Shown here: one piece after another, positions 1 through 6,205 of the stretch
Layout: the number at the start of each line of letters is the position of its first letter
How positions within the stretch are numbered: position 1 is the stretch's first letter
Source of the DNA: an uncultured Asticcacaulis sp.
GTDB taxonomy: Bacteria > Pseudomonadota > Alphaproteobacteria > Caulobacterales > Caulobacteraceae
Reading direction: 5' to 3'
DNA: 7,380 nt
Assembly: GCA_946480525.1 (NCBI GenBank)
Contig: CAMLLA010000208.1
Span: 1-7,380 of the forward strand
The notes under the pieces: model-generated
What the model was told of the DNA's origin: nothing
The model's database searches: none
The model's input: the letters and a program-made list of their open reading frames with translations, nothing else
Position numbers and translations under genes: made by a program

Positions 1-91
1 CCGCCAGCACCAACTGGTCAACAAGGCCTTGGCCGACCTGCTGGCGGGGTCGTTGCATGCCCTCGCCCTGGAAACCCGCGCGCCGGAATAG
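1..91 (+). CDS. bolA: BolA-family protein, C-terminal fragment (5' end outside window)
   Basis: Reading from base 2, an open frame runs to TAG at 89-91 and gives the last 29 residues of a protein. The pattern H-Q-L-V-N-x-A-L-A-D-x-L-A-G-x-(L)-H-A-L-A-L is the C-terminal helix and final strand of BolA-like proteins, where an R-H-R/Q-(L/M)-V segment is followed by a conserved H-A-L. BolA proteins partner monothiol glutaredoxins and take part in Fe-S cluster or iron handling, and some affect stress morphology; that is family knowledge. The fragment stops soon after the H-A-L strand, as short alphaproteobacterial BolA proteins do. The next gene starts four bases after the stop, so the two are probably co-transcribed. 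Too little is visible to say which BolA paralogue this is. Confidence 0.72.
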   Translation, partial: RQHQLVNKALADLLAGSLHALALETRAPE

Positions 92-95
92 GGAT

Positions 96-539
96 ATGGA
101 CGTCGCCGTTCTGAGCGCTGACGATTTGCCTCTGTTCCGTGCGAGCATGGCCTTGTTCTGCCGCGTCTTTGACGACGCCGAAAGCTATCAGGGCGCGCCG
201 CCAACAGATGACTATGTGCGCGATTATCTCGACAGACCCGGCAATATCCTGCTGGCAGCGACGCAAGATGGTGCGGTTATCGGCGCCCTGGCGGCCTATG
301 TGCTTCAGAAGTTCGAGCAGGCGCGTAGCGAGGTCTATATCTACGATCTGGCGGTCGATGAGGCGCATCGCCGTAAGGGCATCGCGATGGCGCTGATCGA
401 GCGGCTCAAGGTCGTGGCGCGTGAACGTGGGGCCTATGTTATCTACGTCCAGGCGGATTACGGCGACGATCCAGCGATCAACCTTTACAGCAAACTCGGC
501 ACCCGCGAAGACGTGATGCACTTCGACATCACGCTGTAG
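96..539 (+). CDS. GNAT N-acetyltransferase, AAC(3)-I-like
   Basis: This is a 147-residue acetyl-CoA-dependent N-acetyltransferase. The stretches A-L-A-A-Y-V-L-x-K-F-E-Q-x-R-S-E (about 64-79), Y-I-Y-D-L-A-V (81-87), H-R-R-K-G-I-A (91-97, the acetyl-CoA pyrophosphate loop) and A-Y-V-I-Y-V-Q-A-D-Y-G-D-D-P-A (113-127) match, nearly residue for residue from memory, the gentamicin 3-N-acetyltransferases of the AAC(3)-I class. The C-terminal V-M-H-F-D-I is also shared. Aminoglycoside 3-N-acetylation is therefore the best guess. Chromosomal environmental homologues may have other substrates and may not confer resistance. ATG 96 is preferred over ATG 57 because the 57 start would lie inside the BolA gene and add 13 unrelated residues. 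A short AGGG just before 96 overlaps the BolA stop, which suggests translational coupling. It is convergent with the DUF1232 gene, 12 nt away. Confidence 0.85.
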   Translation: MDVAVLSADDLPLFRASMALFCRVFDDAESYQGAPPTDDYVRDYLDRPGNILLAATQDGAVIGALAAYVLQKFEQARSEVYIYDLAVDEAHRRKGIAMALIERLKVVARERGAYVIYVQADYGDDPAINLYSKLGTREDVMHFDITL

Positions 540-545
540 CGTTGA

Positions 546-564
546 CGCCGGTCAGTGGCCGGCG
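546..564. terminator. Hairpin between convergent genes, possible bidirectional terminator
   Basis: CGCCGG at 546-551 and CCGGCG at 559-564 form a perfect 6-bp GC stem around a 7-base loop. It starts 7 bases after the acetyltransferase stop codon and covers the stop codon of the minus-strand DUF1232 gene (552-554). The position between convergent genes fits a shared transcription barrier. There is no T tract on either side, so this is not a canonical intrinsic terminator and the role is inferred from placement. Confidence 0.35.
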
Positions 565-944
565 GACCAGATACGCCAAAACCAAGCCGCAAGAAGCACG
601 GCTCCTGACAGCCAGACAAGAATAACGGCGATAAGCCCACTTCGGCTTATGGGGCGCTCCAGCCTGTCCGCCGCCGTCTTGCGGAATTCCGCCATCAGAG
701 GCGCCGGGATCAGCCTGACCGCCCATAATATACCCAGCGGCACGATCAGCAGGTCGTCGAGATAACCAAGGACCGGGATAAAATCCGGGATCAGATCGAT
801 CGGCGACAGGGCATAGGCCGCGACAATTGCCGCGACGATCTTGGCGGCCAAGGGCGTGCGTTCATCACGCGCCGCCAGCCACAGCGCAACGACGTCGCGC
901 TTGATGGCGTGCGCCCATCGTTTGGCCTGATCGAGACGCTGCAT
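552..944 (-). CDS. DUF1232 (YkvA-like) small membrane protein
   Basis: This 130-residue protein has the DUF1232 signature at about residues 34-70: A-A-Y-A-L-S-P-I-D-L-I-P-D-F-I-P, then a conserved G-Y-L-D-D. That motif forms a hydrophobic hairpin in a family of unknown function that includes Bacillus YkvA. A second hydrophobic segment at about 103-124, rich in I, V, L, A and W and ending W-F-W-R-I-W, is a likely transmembrane helix near the C terminus. The N terminus (1-33) is basic and aromatic, with no signal peptide. The start ATG lies one base after the TAG of the Lrp-type gene, and AGG within that stop region may serve as ribosome binding site, so the two genes are probably one transcript with coupled translation. 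The biochemical function is unknown. Confidence 0.85.
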   Translation of the reverse strand: MQRLDQAKRWAHAIKRDVVALWLAARDERTPLAAKIVAAIVAAYALSPIDLIPDFIPVLGYLDDLLIVPLGILWAVRLIPAPLMAEFRKTAADRLERPISRSGLIAVILVWLSGAVLLAAWFWRIWSAGH

Positions 945-945
945 C

Positions 946-1425
946 CTATACGCTCGGCGAAGCGTCGCGTTTCAACCGCCTGAGGCAGAAGGTCGACTTG
1001 GCATGGCGGATGCCGGGAAACTTCAGCAGCCGCTTGCGCAGGAACTGCTCGTAGTCCTCGGTGTCCTCGACCGCAGCCATGATGACGTAGTCATATTCAC
1101 CGGTAGTGAGGTAGGCATCGGTCACTTCCGGCAACTGCGCCAGGTGGCGTGAGAAGTTCTCGATCTTCTCGTCGTCGTGCATGTCGAGATTGATCTCGAT
1201 GATTACCGACATGGGCTTGCCGATCTTTTCCGGATTGAGCAGGGCGACGTAGCCGGAGATGACGCCCTGTTCTTCCAGCCGCTTGATCCGCGACCAGCAC
1301 GGCGTCTGCGACAGCCCGACCCTGTCGGCGATTTCCTGCGTCGTCAGGTGGGCATCCTCGCGCAACAGCCGCAGAATCTTGCGGTCAATATCGTCGATTT
1401 CATACGCCTGTTTAGAACGTGCCAT
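946..1425 (-). CDS. Lrp/AsnC-family transcriptional regulator
   Basis: This is a 159-residue DNA-binding regulator of the leucine-responsive (feast/famine) family, whose members oligomerise and usually sense amino acids. Residues 10-24 (I-D-D-I-D-R-K-I-L-R-L-L) are the classic Lrp N terminus, followed by a winged helix-turn-helix at about 27-56 (L-T-T-Q-E-I-A-D-R-V-G-L-S ... R-I-K-R-L-E-E-Q-G-V-I). A RAM effector domain follows at about 70-150, with the conserved T-T-G-E-Y-D-Y at 107-113. The frame stays open to 1551, but the ATG at 1425 is preferred: it gives the usual family length (E. coli Lrp has 164 residues), and a GGAG sits 11 bases upstream. Divergent from an amino acid catabolic operon, it is likely that operon's regulator, as BkdR-type Lrp proteins are for branched-chain oxoacid genes. 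This role is inferred from position. Confidence 0.92.
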   Translation of the reverse strand: MARSKQAYEIDDIDRKILRLLREDAHLTTQEIADRVGLSQTPCWSRIKRLEEQGVISGYVALLNPEKIGKPMSVIIEINLDMHDDEKIENFSRHLAQLPEVTDAYLTTGEYDYVIMAAVEDTEDYEQFLRKRLLKFPGIRHAKSTFCLRRLKRDASPSV

Positions 1426-1468
1426 CGGGTTTTGTGCTCCGCAGCAAATAATATATCCATTGAGATCG

Positions 1469-1497
1469 ATTTTCTCAGAAAAATATTCCGCTGACAA
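1469..1497 (-). promoter_or_regulatory. Candidate promoter for the lrp-type gene
   Basis: On the minus strand, TTGTCA (1497-1492) matches the -35 consensus at five of six bases. It is followed after exactly 17 bases by GAAAAT (1474-1469), a four-of-six match to the -10. This would start transcription about 35-40 bases upstream of the ATG at 1425. The -10 overlaps one arm of the inverted repeat at 1470-1482, which would allow autoregulation. This was read by eye only. Confidence 0.4.
1470..1482. promoter_or_regulatory. Inverted repeat, candidate operator for the Lrp-type regulator
   Basis: TTTTCT (1470-1475) and AGAAAA (1477-1482) are perfect 6-base arms around a single central C, set in an AT-rich stretch. 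Lrp/AsnC proteins favour short, AT-rich, imperfect palindromes with pyrimidine-to-purine flanks. The repeat sits in the divergent intergenic region and on the putative lrp -10. The assignment as an operator is inferred. Confidence 0.35.
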
Positions 1498-1529
1498 GGC
1501 TGTCTCGCGCGCAATTTGGAAGGACATTC

Positions 1530-1558
1530 CTGACAGGAGGTATAGTCTCATATGTAAT
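1530..1558 (+). promoter_or_regulatory. Candidate promoter of the oxidoreductase-dehydrogenase-mmsA operon
   Basis: CTGACA (1530-1535, five of six bases of the -35 consensus) is separated by 17 bases from TGTAAT (1553-1558, five of six bases of the -10). The predicted start near 1565 gives a leader of under 20 bases before the ATG at 1582. The -35 is part of the small palindrome CCTGACAGG (1529-1537). A second CTGACA occurs at 1491-1496 without a matching -10. Alphaproteobacterial promoters often deviate from the E. coli consensus, so this is tentative. Confidence 0.45.
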
Positions 1559-1581
1559 TATAAAACAGGTTGGAATGCCCT

Positions 1582-4500
1582 ATGCGCGCCAATGTTACCC
1601 TCGCCGACAAGTACCAGCTGGTAACCGGCCGGGCCTTTATGACCGGGGTGCAGGCGCTCGTGCGGCTGCCGGTCATGATCCGCCAGGCGGATATGAAGCG
1701 TGGGCTGAACACGGCGGGTTTCATCTCCGGTTATCGCGGCTCACCGCTCGGCACCTACGACATGCAGCTGGCGCAGGCGAAATCCTGGCTCGATGCCCAC
1801 GATATCGTCGTCCAGCGCGGGATAAACGAAGATCTCGGCGCCACGGCGGTCTGGGGGACACAGCATGTCCACTTGTTCAACGGCCACCGCAAGGATGGTG
1901 TGTTCGGGCTGTGGTACGGCAAGGGGCCGGGCGTCGACCGGACGGGGGACGTCTTCAAGCATGCCAATTTCGCCGGCACCTCGCCGCTCGGCGGTGTGCT
2001 CGCCCTGGCCGGCGACGACCACTCGTGCAAATCCTCGACCCTGGCCAACCAGTCGGAATTCGCCTTTGCCGACGCCGAAATGCCGGTCCTCATACCGTCG
2101 ACCATCGATGAGGTGCTGGAGTTCGGCATTAAGGGCATCGAGATGTCCCGCTTTAGCGGCTGCTGGGTCGGCCTCAAGACGATTGCCGACCTGATGGACG
2201 CCTCGACCTCGGCCCATATCGATCCCGACCGCTACGCCACCCTAAAGCCCGACTTCGACCTGCCCGAAGGCGGCTTGAGCATCCGCCTGGGCGATACCCC
2301 AGAGGCCAAGGAAATCCGCCACCGCCATTTCCGTCTGCCGGCGGCGCAGGCCTTTGCGCGCGCCAATGGCCTTGATCCGATCGTCCGCGACGCAAATACC
2401 CCCCGCTTCGGCATCGCCGCCAGCGGCAAGGGCTATCTGCATGTGCTCGACGCCCTGCGCCTGCTCGAAATCTCCGATGCTGAGGCCGCCAGCCTGGGCC
2501 TGCGCATCTGGAAAGTCGGCATGGCGTGGCCGCTCGACACCGTCATGGCGCGGACCTTTGCGCGCGATCTTGAAACCGTCCTCGTCGTCGAAGAGCGCCG
2601 CGCCCTGATCGAGCCGCAACTACGCGACGCGCTTTATGACCTGCCGCAACGTCCGCAAGTGCTGGGCAAGGTTGGGCGTAATGGCCGTCCCCTGGTCCGC
2701 GACGTCATGGACCTCGATACCGCCCACGTTGCCAACGCGCTGTTCGACGTGCTCCCCGAAACGCTGCGGACGCCGGCCCGCCAAGCCATCGTCGATCGCC
2801 TGCATAGCCGCGTCGACAGCCGCGACAATGTCGTCCAGCTCCATACGCGCAAGCCGTTTTACTGCGCCGGTTGTCCGCACAACACCTCGACGACCGTGCC
2901 CGACGGCAGCCGCGCCACGGCCGGCATCGGCTGTCACTACATGGTCCAGTTCATGCCGGCGCGCCATTCGGAAGTCTGCACCCACATGGGCGGTGAGGGC
3001 GTGACCTGGGTCGGCCAGGCGCCGTTTACCGATGAGCCGCACATCTTCGCCAATCTCGGCGATGGCACCTATTTCCATTCGGGTCTTCTGGCGATCCGTC
3101 AGTCGATCGCCGCAGGCGTCAACATCACCTACAAGATTCTCTATAACGACGCCGTCGCCATGACCGGCGGCCAGCACGTCGACGGCCAGCTGCATCCGGT
3201 GACCGTGGCGCAACAGGTGGCGGCCGAAGGCATCCAGCACATCGTCATGGTGTCGGACGATCCCGACCGCTGGCGCGGCCATGCCAACATGCCGCCGCGC
3301 GTCAGCTTTTATCACCGCGACGACATCGAAACTGCCGAGGCCGAACTGAAGGCGATCCCGGGCACGACGGTGCTGATCTACGACCAGATGTGCGCCACCG
3401 AACTGCGTCGCCGGCGCAAGCGCGGGCTGGAACCCAAGGCCAAGGAACGCATCTTCATCAACAGCGCTGTCTGCGAAGGCTGCGGCGACTGCTCGGTCAA
3501 GTCGAACTGCATCGCCGTCGGTCCGAAAGAGACCGACCTTGGCCGCAAGCGTGAGATCGACCAGTCGGCGTGCAATGTCGATACATCGTGCGTAAAGGGT
3601 TTTTGCCCCAGCTTCGTGTCGCTGGAGGGCGCGAAGCTTAAGAAGGCCGCGCCGGACGCCGTCGATCACCTGATCGCCGACCTGCCCGATATCACGCCGC
3701 CGGCGCTGACGGCGGAACCGTTCAACGTCCTGCTGACCGGGATCGGTGGTCTAGGCGTCACCTCCTTGAGCGCCATGTTCGGCATGGCCGCGCACCTCGA
3801 TGAGGCCGAAGTCCTTTGCGTTGACCAGATCGGCCTGGCGCAACGCGGCGGGGCGGTCGACGCCCATGTGCGCCTGGCCAAGGCCGGGACCATGCTGCCC
3901 GGCGGGCGTATTCCTCTGGGCGAGGCAGATGTGCTGATCGCGGCTGACATGGTCACTGCGCACGGCAAGTCGACCCTGCCGCTGTTGTCGGCTGATCGGA
4001 CGCGTGGTCTGCTCGACAAGCGCCTGACCCCGACGGCCGAGTTCACGCAAGACACTGAAACTGTCTTCGATACGCTCAGCATGACGCGCAAGGTCAAGGC
4101 GGCCGTAAAATCCCTCGACAGTTTCGATGCCGCGGGACTGGCGCGTCAGTATCTCGGTGATGCCGTTTATGCCTTGATGATCATGTGGGGCGCGGCCTGG
4201 CAGTCGGGACTGCTGCCGCTGTCGCGCGCAGCCATCGAAGGCGCGATCACGCTCAATGGCGCCGAGGTAAAGGCCAACCAGCGCGCCTTCGCCATTGGTC
4301 GCGCCTATGCCGCCGGCCGTCTCGACAAGGCTGAGACGCCGTCGCCGGGTTTCGATCTCGACGCCTTTATCAAGGCCCGTGTCGTCGACCTGACCGCCTA
4401 TCAGGACGCAGCCTACGCCGCCCGCTACAGCCACCTGGTCGAAACCGCTCGCGTCGCGGAAGCGCAGTATGGCTCCTTGCGTCTGACCGAAGCCGTGGCG

Positions 4501-5064
4501 CGTGCCGCCTTCAAGCTGATGGCCTATAAGGACGAATACGAGGTCGCACGTCTTTACAGCAATCCGGCCTTCAAGGCGTCTTTGGCTGAGCAGTTCGAGG
4601 ACACCAAGGCGATCCGTGTCTTCCTGGCCCCGCCGCTGTTGGGTGAAAAGGACATCCACGGCCACGCCAAAAAGCGCAAGTTCGGTCCCTGGGTGTTTAA
4701 GCTGTTCGGCGTGCTGAAGTCGCTCAAAGGTCTGCGCGGCACGGCCTTCGATATCTTTGGCTATACCGGTGAGCGCCGCGCCGAACGCCGGCTGATCGAG
4801 GACTATTTCACCCTGGTCGGCCGCCTGGCGCGTGAACTGACGCCCGGCAATCTCGATCTCGCCGTGACCCTGGCCAATCTGCCTCAGGACATCCGCGGCT
4901 TCGGCCACATCAAGGCGGCCAACATGGAAAAGGTCGCCTTACGCGAGGCCGAACTTCTCACCCGTTTCGAAGCCGCGATCCACCGGCCCGAACCCGCAAG
5001 CGCCGCGCCGACAAAAGGCCGCGCCATACTCTTCGACAGAACCAAGGAACGCCTCCATGTTTGA
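1582..5064 (+). CDS. Fused indolepyruvate-type 2-oxoacid:ferredoxin oxidoreductase
   Basis: A single 1160-residue chain carries the IorA and IorB functions. It catalyses CoA- and thiamine-diphosphate-dependent oxidative decarboxylation of a 2-oxoacid (aryl pyruvates in characterised members) to an acyl-CoA, reducing ferredoxin. Visible order: N-terminal TPP pyrimidine-type domain with S-G-Y-R-G-S-P-L-G (49-57) and G-D-D-H (144-147); a middle domain to about 400; a TPP-binding domain with C-A-G-C-P-H-N (428-434), G-D-G (493-495) and N522; a Cys-rich Fe-S segment (C631, C634, C637, C643, C664, C670, C675); a gamma domain with G-x-G-G-x-G at 720-725; and a C-terminal DUF6537-like region (about 930-1140). 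The length is normal for the fused proteobacterial form. ATG 1582 is chosen over TTG 1570 (four extra residues) because GGA at 1572-1574 is well spaced for it. The 3' end overlaps the next gene by 8 nt. Substrate is not decided by sequence; neighbours suggest branched-chain oxoacids. Confidence 0.93.
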   Translation: MRANVTLADKYQLVTGRAFMTGVQALVRLPVMIRQADMKRGLNTAGFISGYRGSPLGTYDMQLAQAKSWLDAHDIVVQRGINEDLGATAVWGTQHVHLFNGHRKDGVFGLWYGKGPGVDRTGDVFKHANFAGTSPLGGVLALAGDDHSCKSSTLANQSEFAFADAEMPVLIPSTIDEVLEFGIKGIEMSRFSGCWVGLKTIADLMDASTSAHIDPDRYATLKPDFDLPEGGLSIRLGDTPEAKEIRHRHFRLPAAQAFARANGLDPIVRDANTPRFGIAASGKGYLHVLDALRLLEISDAEAASLGLRIWKVGMAWPLDTVMARTFARDLETVLVVEERRALIEPQLRDALYDLPQRPQVLGKVGRNGRPLVRDVMDLDTAHVANALFDVLPETLRTPARQAIVDRLHSRVDSRDNVVQLHTRKPFYCAGCPHNTSTTVPDGSRATAGIGCHYMVQFMPARHSEVCTHMGGEGVTWVGQAPFTDEPHIFANLGDGTYFHSGLLAIRQSIAAGVNITYKILYNDAVAMTGGQHVDGQLHPVTVAQQVAAEGIQHIVMVSDDPDRWRGHANMPPRVSFYHRDDIETAEAELKAIPGTTVLIYDQMCATELRRRRKRGLEPKAKERIFINSAVCEGCGDCSVKSNCIAVGPKETDLGRKREIDQSACNVDTSCVKGFCPSFVSLEGAKLKKAAPDAVDHLIADLPDITPPALTAEPFNVLLTGIGGLGVTSLSAMFGMAAHLDEAEVLCVDQIGLAQRGGAVDAHVRLAKAGTMLPGGRIPLGEADVLIAADMVTAHGKSTLPLLSADRTRGLLDKRLTPTAEFTQDTETVFDTLSMTRKVKAAVKSLDSFDAAGLARQYLGDAVYALMIMWGAAWQSGLLPLSRAAIEGAITLNGAEVKANQRAFAIGRAYAAGRLDKAETPSPGFDLDAFIKARVVDLTAYQDAAYAARYSHLVETARVAEAQYGSLRLTEAVARAAFKLMAYKDEYEVARLYSNPAFKASLAEQFEDTKAIRVFLAPPLLGEKDIHGHAKKRKFGPWVFKLFGVLKSLKGLRGTAFDIFGYTGERRAERRLIEDYFTLVGRLARELTPGNLDLAVTLANLPQDIRGFGHIKAANMEKVALREAELLTRFEAAIHRPEPASAAPTKGRAILFDRTKERLHV

Positions 5065-6187
5065 TCATCGCGACTTCGACAGCCACGAAAAGGTAATGAT
5101 GGTGGAGGACGAAGACTCGGGTCTGCGCGCTATCATCGCCGTCCATTCGACGGCCCTGGGGGCAGCCGCCGGCGGTTGCCGGCTGTGGAGCTATGACAGC
5201 AGTGCTGCCGCCCTGTCGGATGCGCTGCGCCTGTCGCGCGGCATGTCATTCAAAAACGCGATGGCCAACCTGCCCATGGGAGGCGGCAAGGGCGTGATTC
5301 TCGGGCCTGTCGCGGCCGACCGGCGCGTGGCTGTCATGCAGGCCTTTGGCCGAGCAGTGAACAGCCTGAACGGCCAATATATCACCGCCGAGGATGTCGG
5401 CGTCGGCGTATCGGACATGGAAATCGTCGCAACGCAAACGAAGTTCGTCAGCGGCCTGTCGGCAGCCGCGGGCAAGTCGGGCGGCGATCCTTCGCCCTAC
5501 ACGGCGCGCGGTGTCTGCGTCGGCATCGAAGCCGCAGTGCGTGCCAAACTCAACCGCCCGGAAGTGGCAGGCCTCAAGGTCGCCGTCCAGGGGCTCGGCC
5601 ATGTCGGCATGTATCTGTGTGAAGAGTTGTACAATCTCGGCGCCAATCTGGTCGTCGCCGATATAAATCCGGCGCGTGTCGCCGAGGCGCAAGGCCGCTT
5701 TGGCGCGTTAGGCGTCGGTGTTGACGATATCCTGACAGAGGACGTTGACGTGGTGGCGCCGTGCGCGCTGGGCGGTACAATCTCCGAATATGCGGCGCGT
5801 TACATCCGCGCCGGTATCGTCGCGGGCGCGGCCAACAACCAGTTGGCGACGCCGGAAGCGGGCCGTATCCTGGCCGAACGCGGCATCCTCTACGCGCCGG
5901 ACTATGTCATCAACGCGGGTGGCATCATCATGGTCAATGGCGAAATCACCGGCAATAACGACAGGGCGGTGGTGACGGCGGCCGTCGACGCCATCGGTCC
6001 TCGCCTCGACGAAATCTTCGCCCGCGCCAAAAGCGAAAACGTGATCACAAATGAGGTTGCCGACGCCATGGCGAAGGCTAAACTCCGCACCGCGAAGGAC
6101 GTGAAGGCGCGGACAGTCGCTGCCGCTCCCGCCCCGTTTACGGGGAGGGGGGACCGCGAAGCGGTGGGAGGGGCTGTCGCGCACTGA
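5057..6187 (+). CDS. Glu/Leu/Phe/Val dehydrogenase, leucine dehydrogenase-like
   Basis: This is a 376-residue NAD-dependent amino acid dehydrogenase that interconverts a hydrophobic amino acid and its 2-oxoacid plus ammonia. The substrate domain has G-G-C-R (39-42), S-R-G-M-S-F-K with K66, G-G-G-K with K78, and T-A-E-D-V-G with D113. K66, K78 and D113 keep the spacing of the Bacillus leucine dehydrogenase residues K68, K80 and D115. The Rossmann loop is G-L-G-H-V-G (179-184), and N-A-G-G-I lies near 290. Alanine at 111, where phenylalanine dehydrogenases tend to have glycine, favours a leucine/valine substrate, while A38 replaces a leucine of Bacillus LeuDH and may widen the pocket. AAGGAA at 5044-5049 is a good ribosome binding site 7 bases before the ATG. 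The start overlaps the oxidoreductase stop by 8 nt, so translation is probably coupled. The last 20 or so codons come from a palindromic repeat. Confidence 0.92.
   Translation: MFDHRDFDSHEKVMMVEDEDSGLRAIIAVHSTALGAAAGGCRLWSYDSSAAALSDALRLSRGMSFKNAMANLPMGGGKGVILGPVAADRRVAVMQAFGRAVNSLNGQYITAEDVGVGVSDMEIVATQTKFVSGLSAAAGKSGGDPSPYTARGVCVGIEAAVRAKLNRPEVAGLKVAVQGLGHVGMYLCEELYNLGANLVVADINPARVAEAQGRFGALGVGVDDILTEDVDVVAPCALGGTISEYAARYIRAGIVAGAANNQLATPEAGRILAERGILYAPDYVINAGGIIMVNGEITGNNDRAVVTAAVDAIGPRLDEIFARAKSENVITNEVADAMAKAKLRTAKDVKARTVAAAPAPFTGRGDREAVGGAVAH
6125..6174. repeat. GC-rich palindromic (REP-like) element inside the dehydrogenase 3' end
   Basis: Two adjacent hairpins are visible. CCCCG (6132-6136), TTTA, CGGGG (6141-6145) is perfect and extends outward past one G-A mismatch to pair 6126-6130 with 6147-6151. 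ACCGC (6153-6157), GAA, GCGGT (6161-6165) is a perfect stem with a triloop. CTCCC (6126-6130) can alternatively pair with GGGAG (6166-6170), enclosing both. The CCCTCCC / CCGCTTCGCGG / CCCCGTAAACGGGG composition resembles a dispersed intergenic element I recall from many alphaproteobacterial genomes. Only one copy lies in this window, so repetitiveness is not shown here. It is read through in frame as residues 357-373 of the dehydrogenase. It may also form an mRNA structure upstream of mmsA. Confidence 0.65.
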
Positions 6188-6205
6188 TAGGCAAAAGAGA
6201 TGCAC

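Noticed and set aside
1426..1551. N-terminal extension of the Lrp-type protein from ATG 1551
   Set aside because: It would add 42 residues unlike family members, has no ribosome binding site, and would run through the AT-rich promoter region. The ATG at 1425 gives normal length.
1557..1562. Perfect TATAAT on the minus strand as the lrp promoter -10
   Set aside because: No -35-like hexamer lies 16-18 bases upstream of it on the minus strand, and it would give a leader of about 125 bases. TTGTCA/GAAAAT is a better pair, though an alternative start cannot be excluded.
1570..1581. TTG start at 1570 for the oxidoreductase, and the out-of-frame ATG at 1575
   Set aside because: TTG adds only four residues and overlaps the likely ribosome binding sequence. 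The 1575 frame has no recognisable product despite a nearby AGG.
2620..3669. Long minus-strand open frame (349 codons) inside the oxidoreductase gene
   Set aside because: It lies wholly antisense to a well-supported gene; GC-rich third positions keep the opposite strand open. The translation shows no family motif.
3751..4908. Long minus-strand open frame (385 codons) antisense to the gamma and C-terminal domains
   Set aside because: Same reason: the plus-strand frame carries conserved motifs, while the antisense product is unlike a known fold and has no ribosome binding site of note.
6125..6174. Reading the paired hairpins as an intrinsic terminator ending the operon before mmsA
   Set aside because: No T tract follows, the element lies inside the coding frame, and mmsA begins 18 bases after the stop with its own ribosome binding site.
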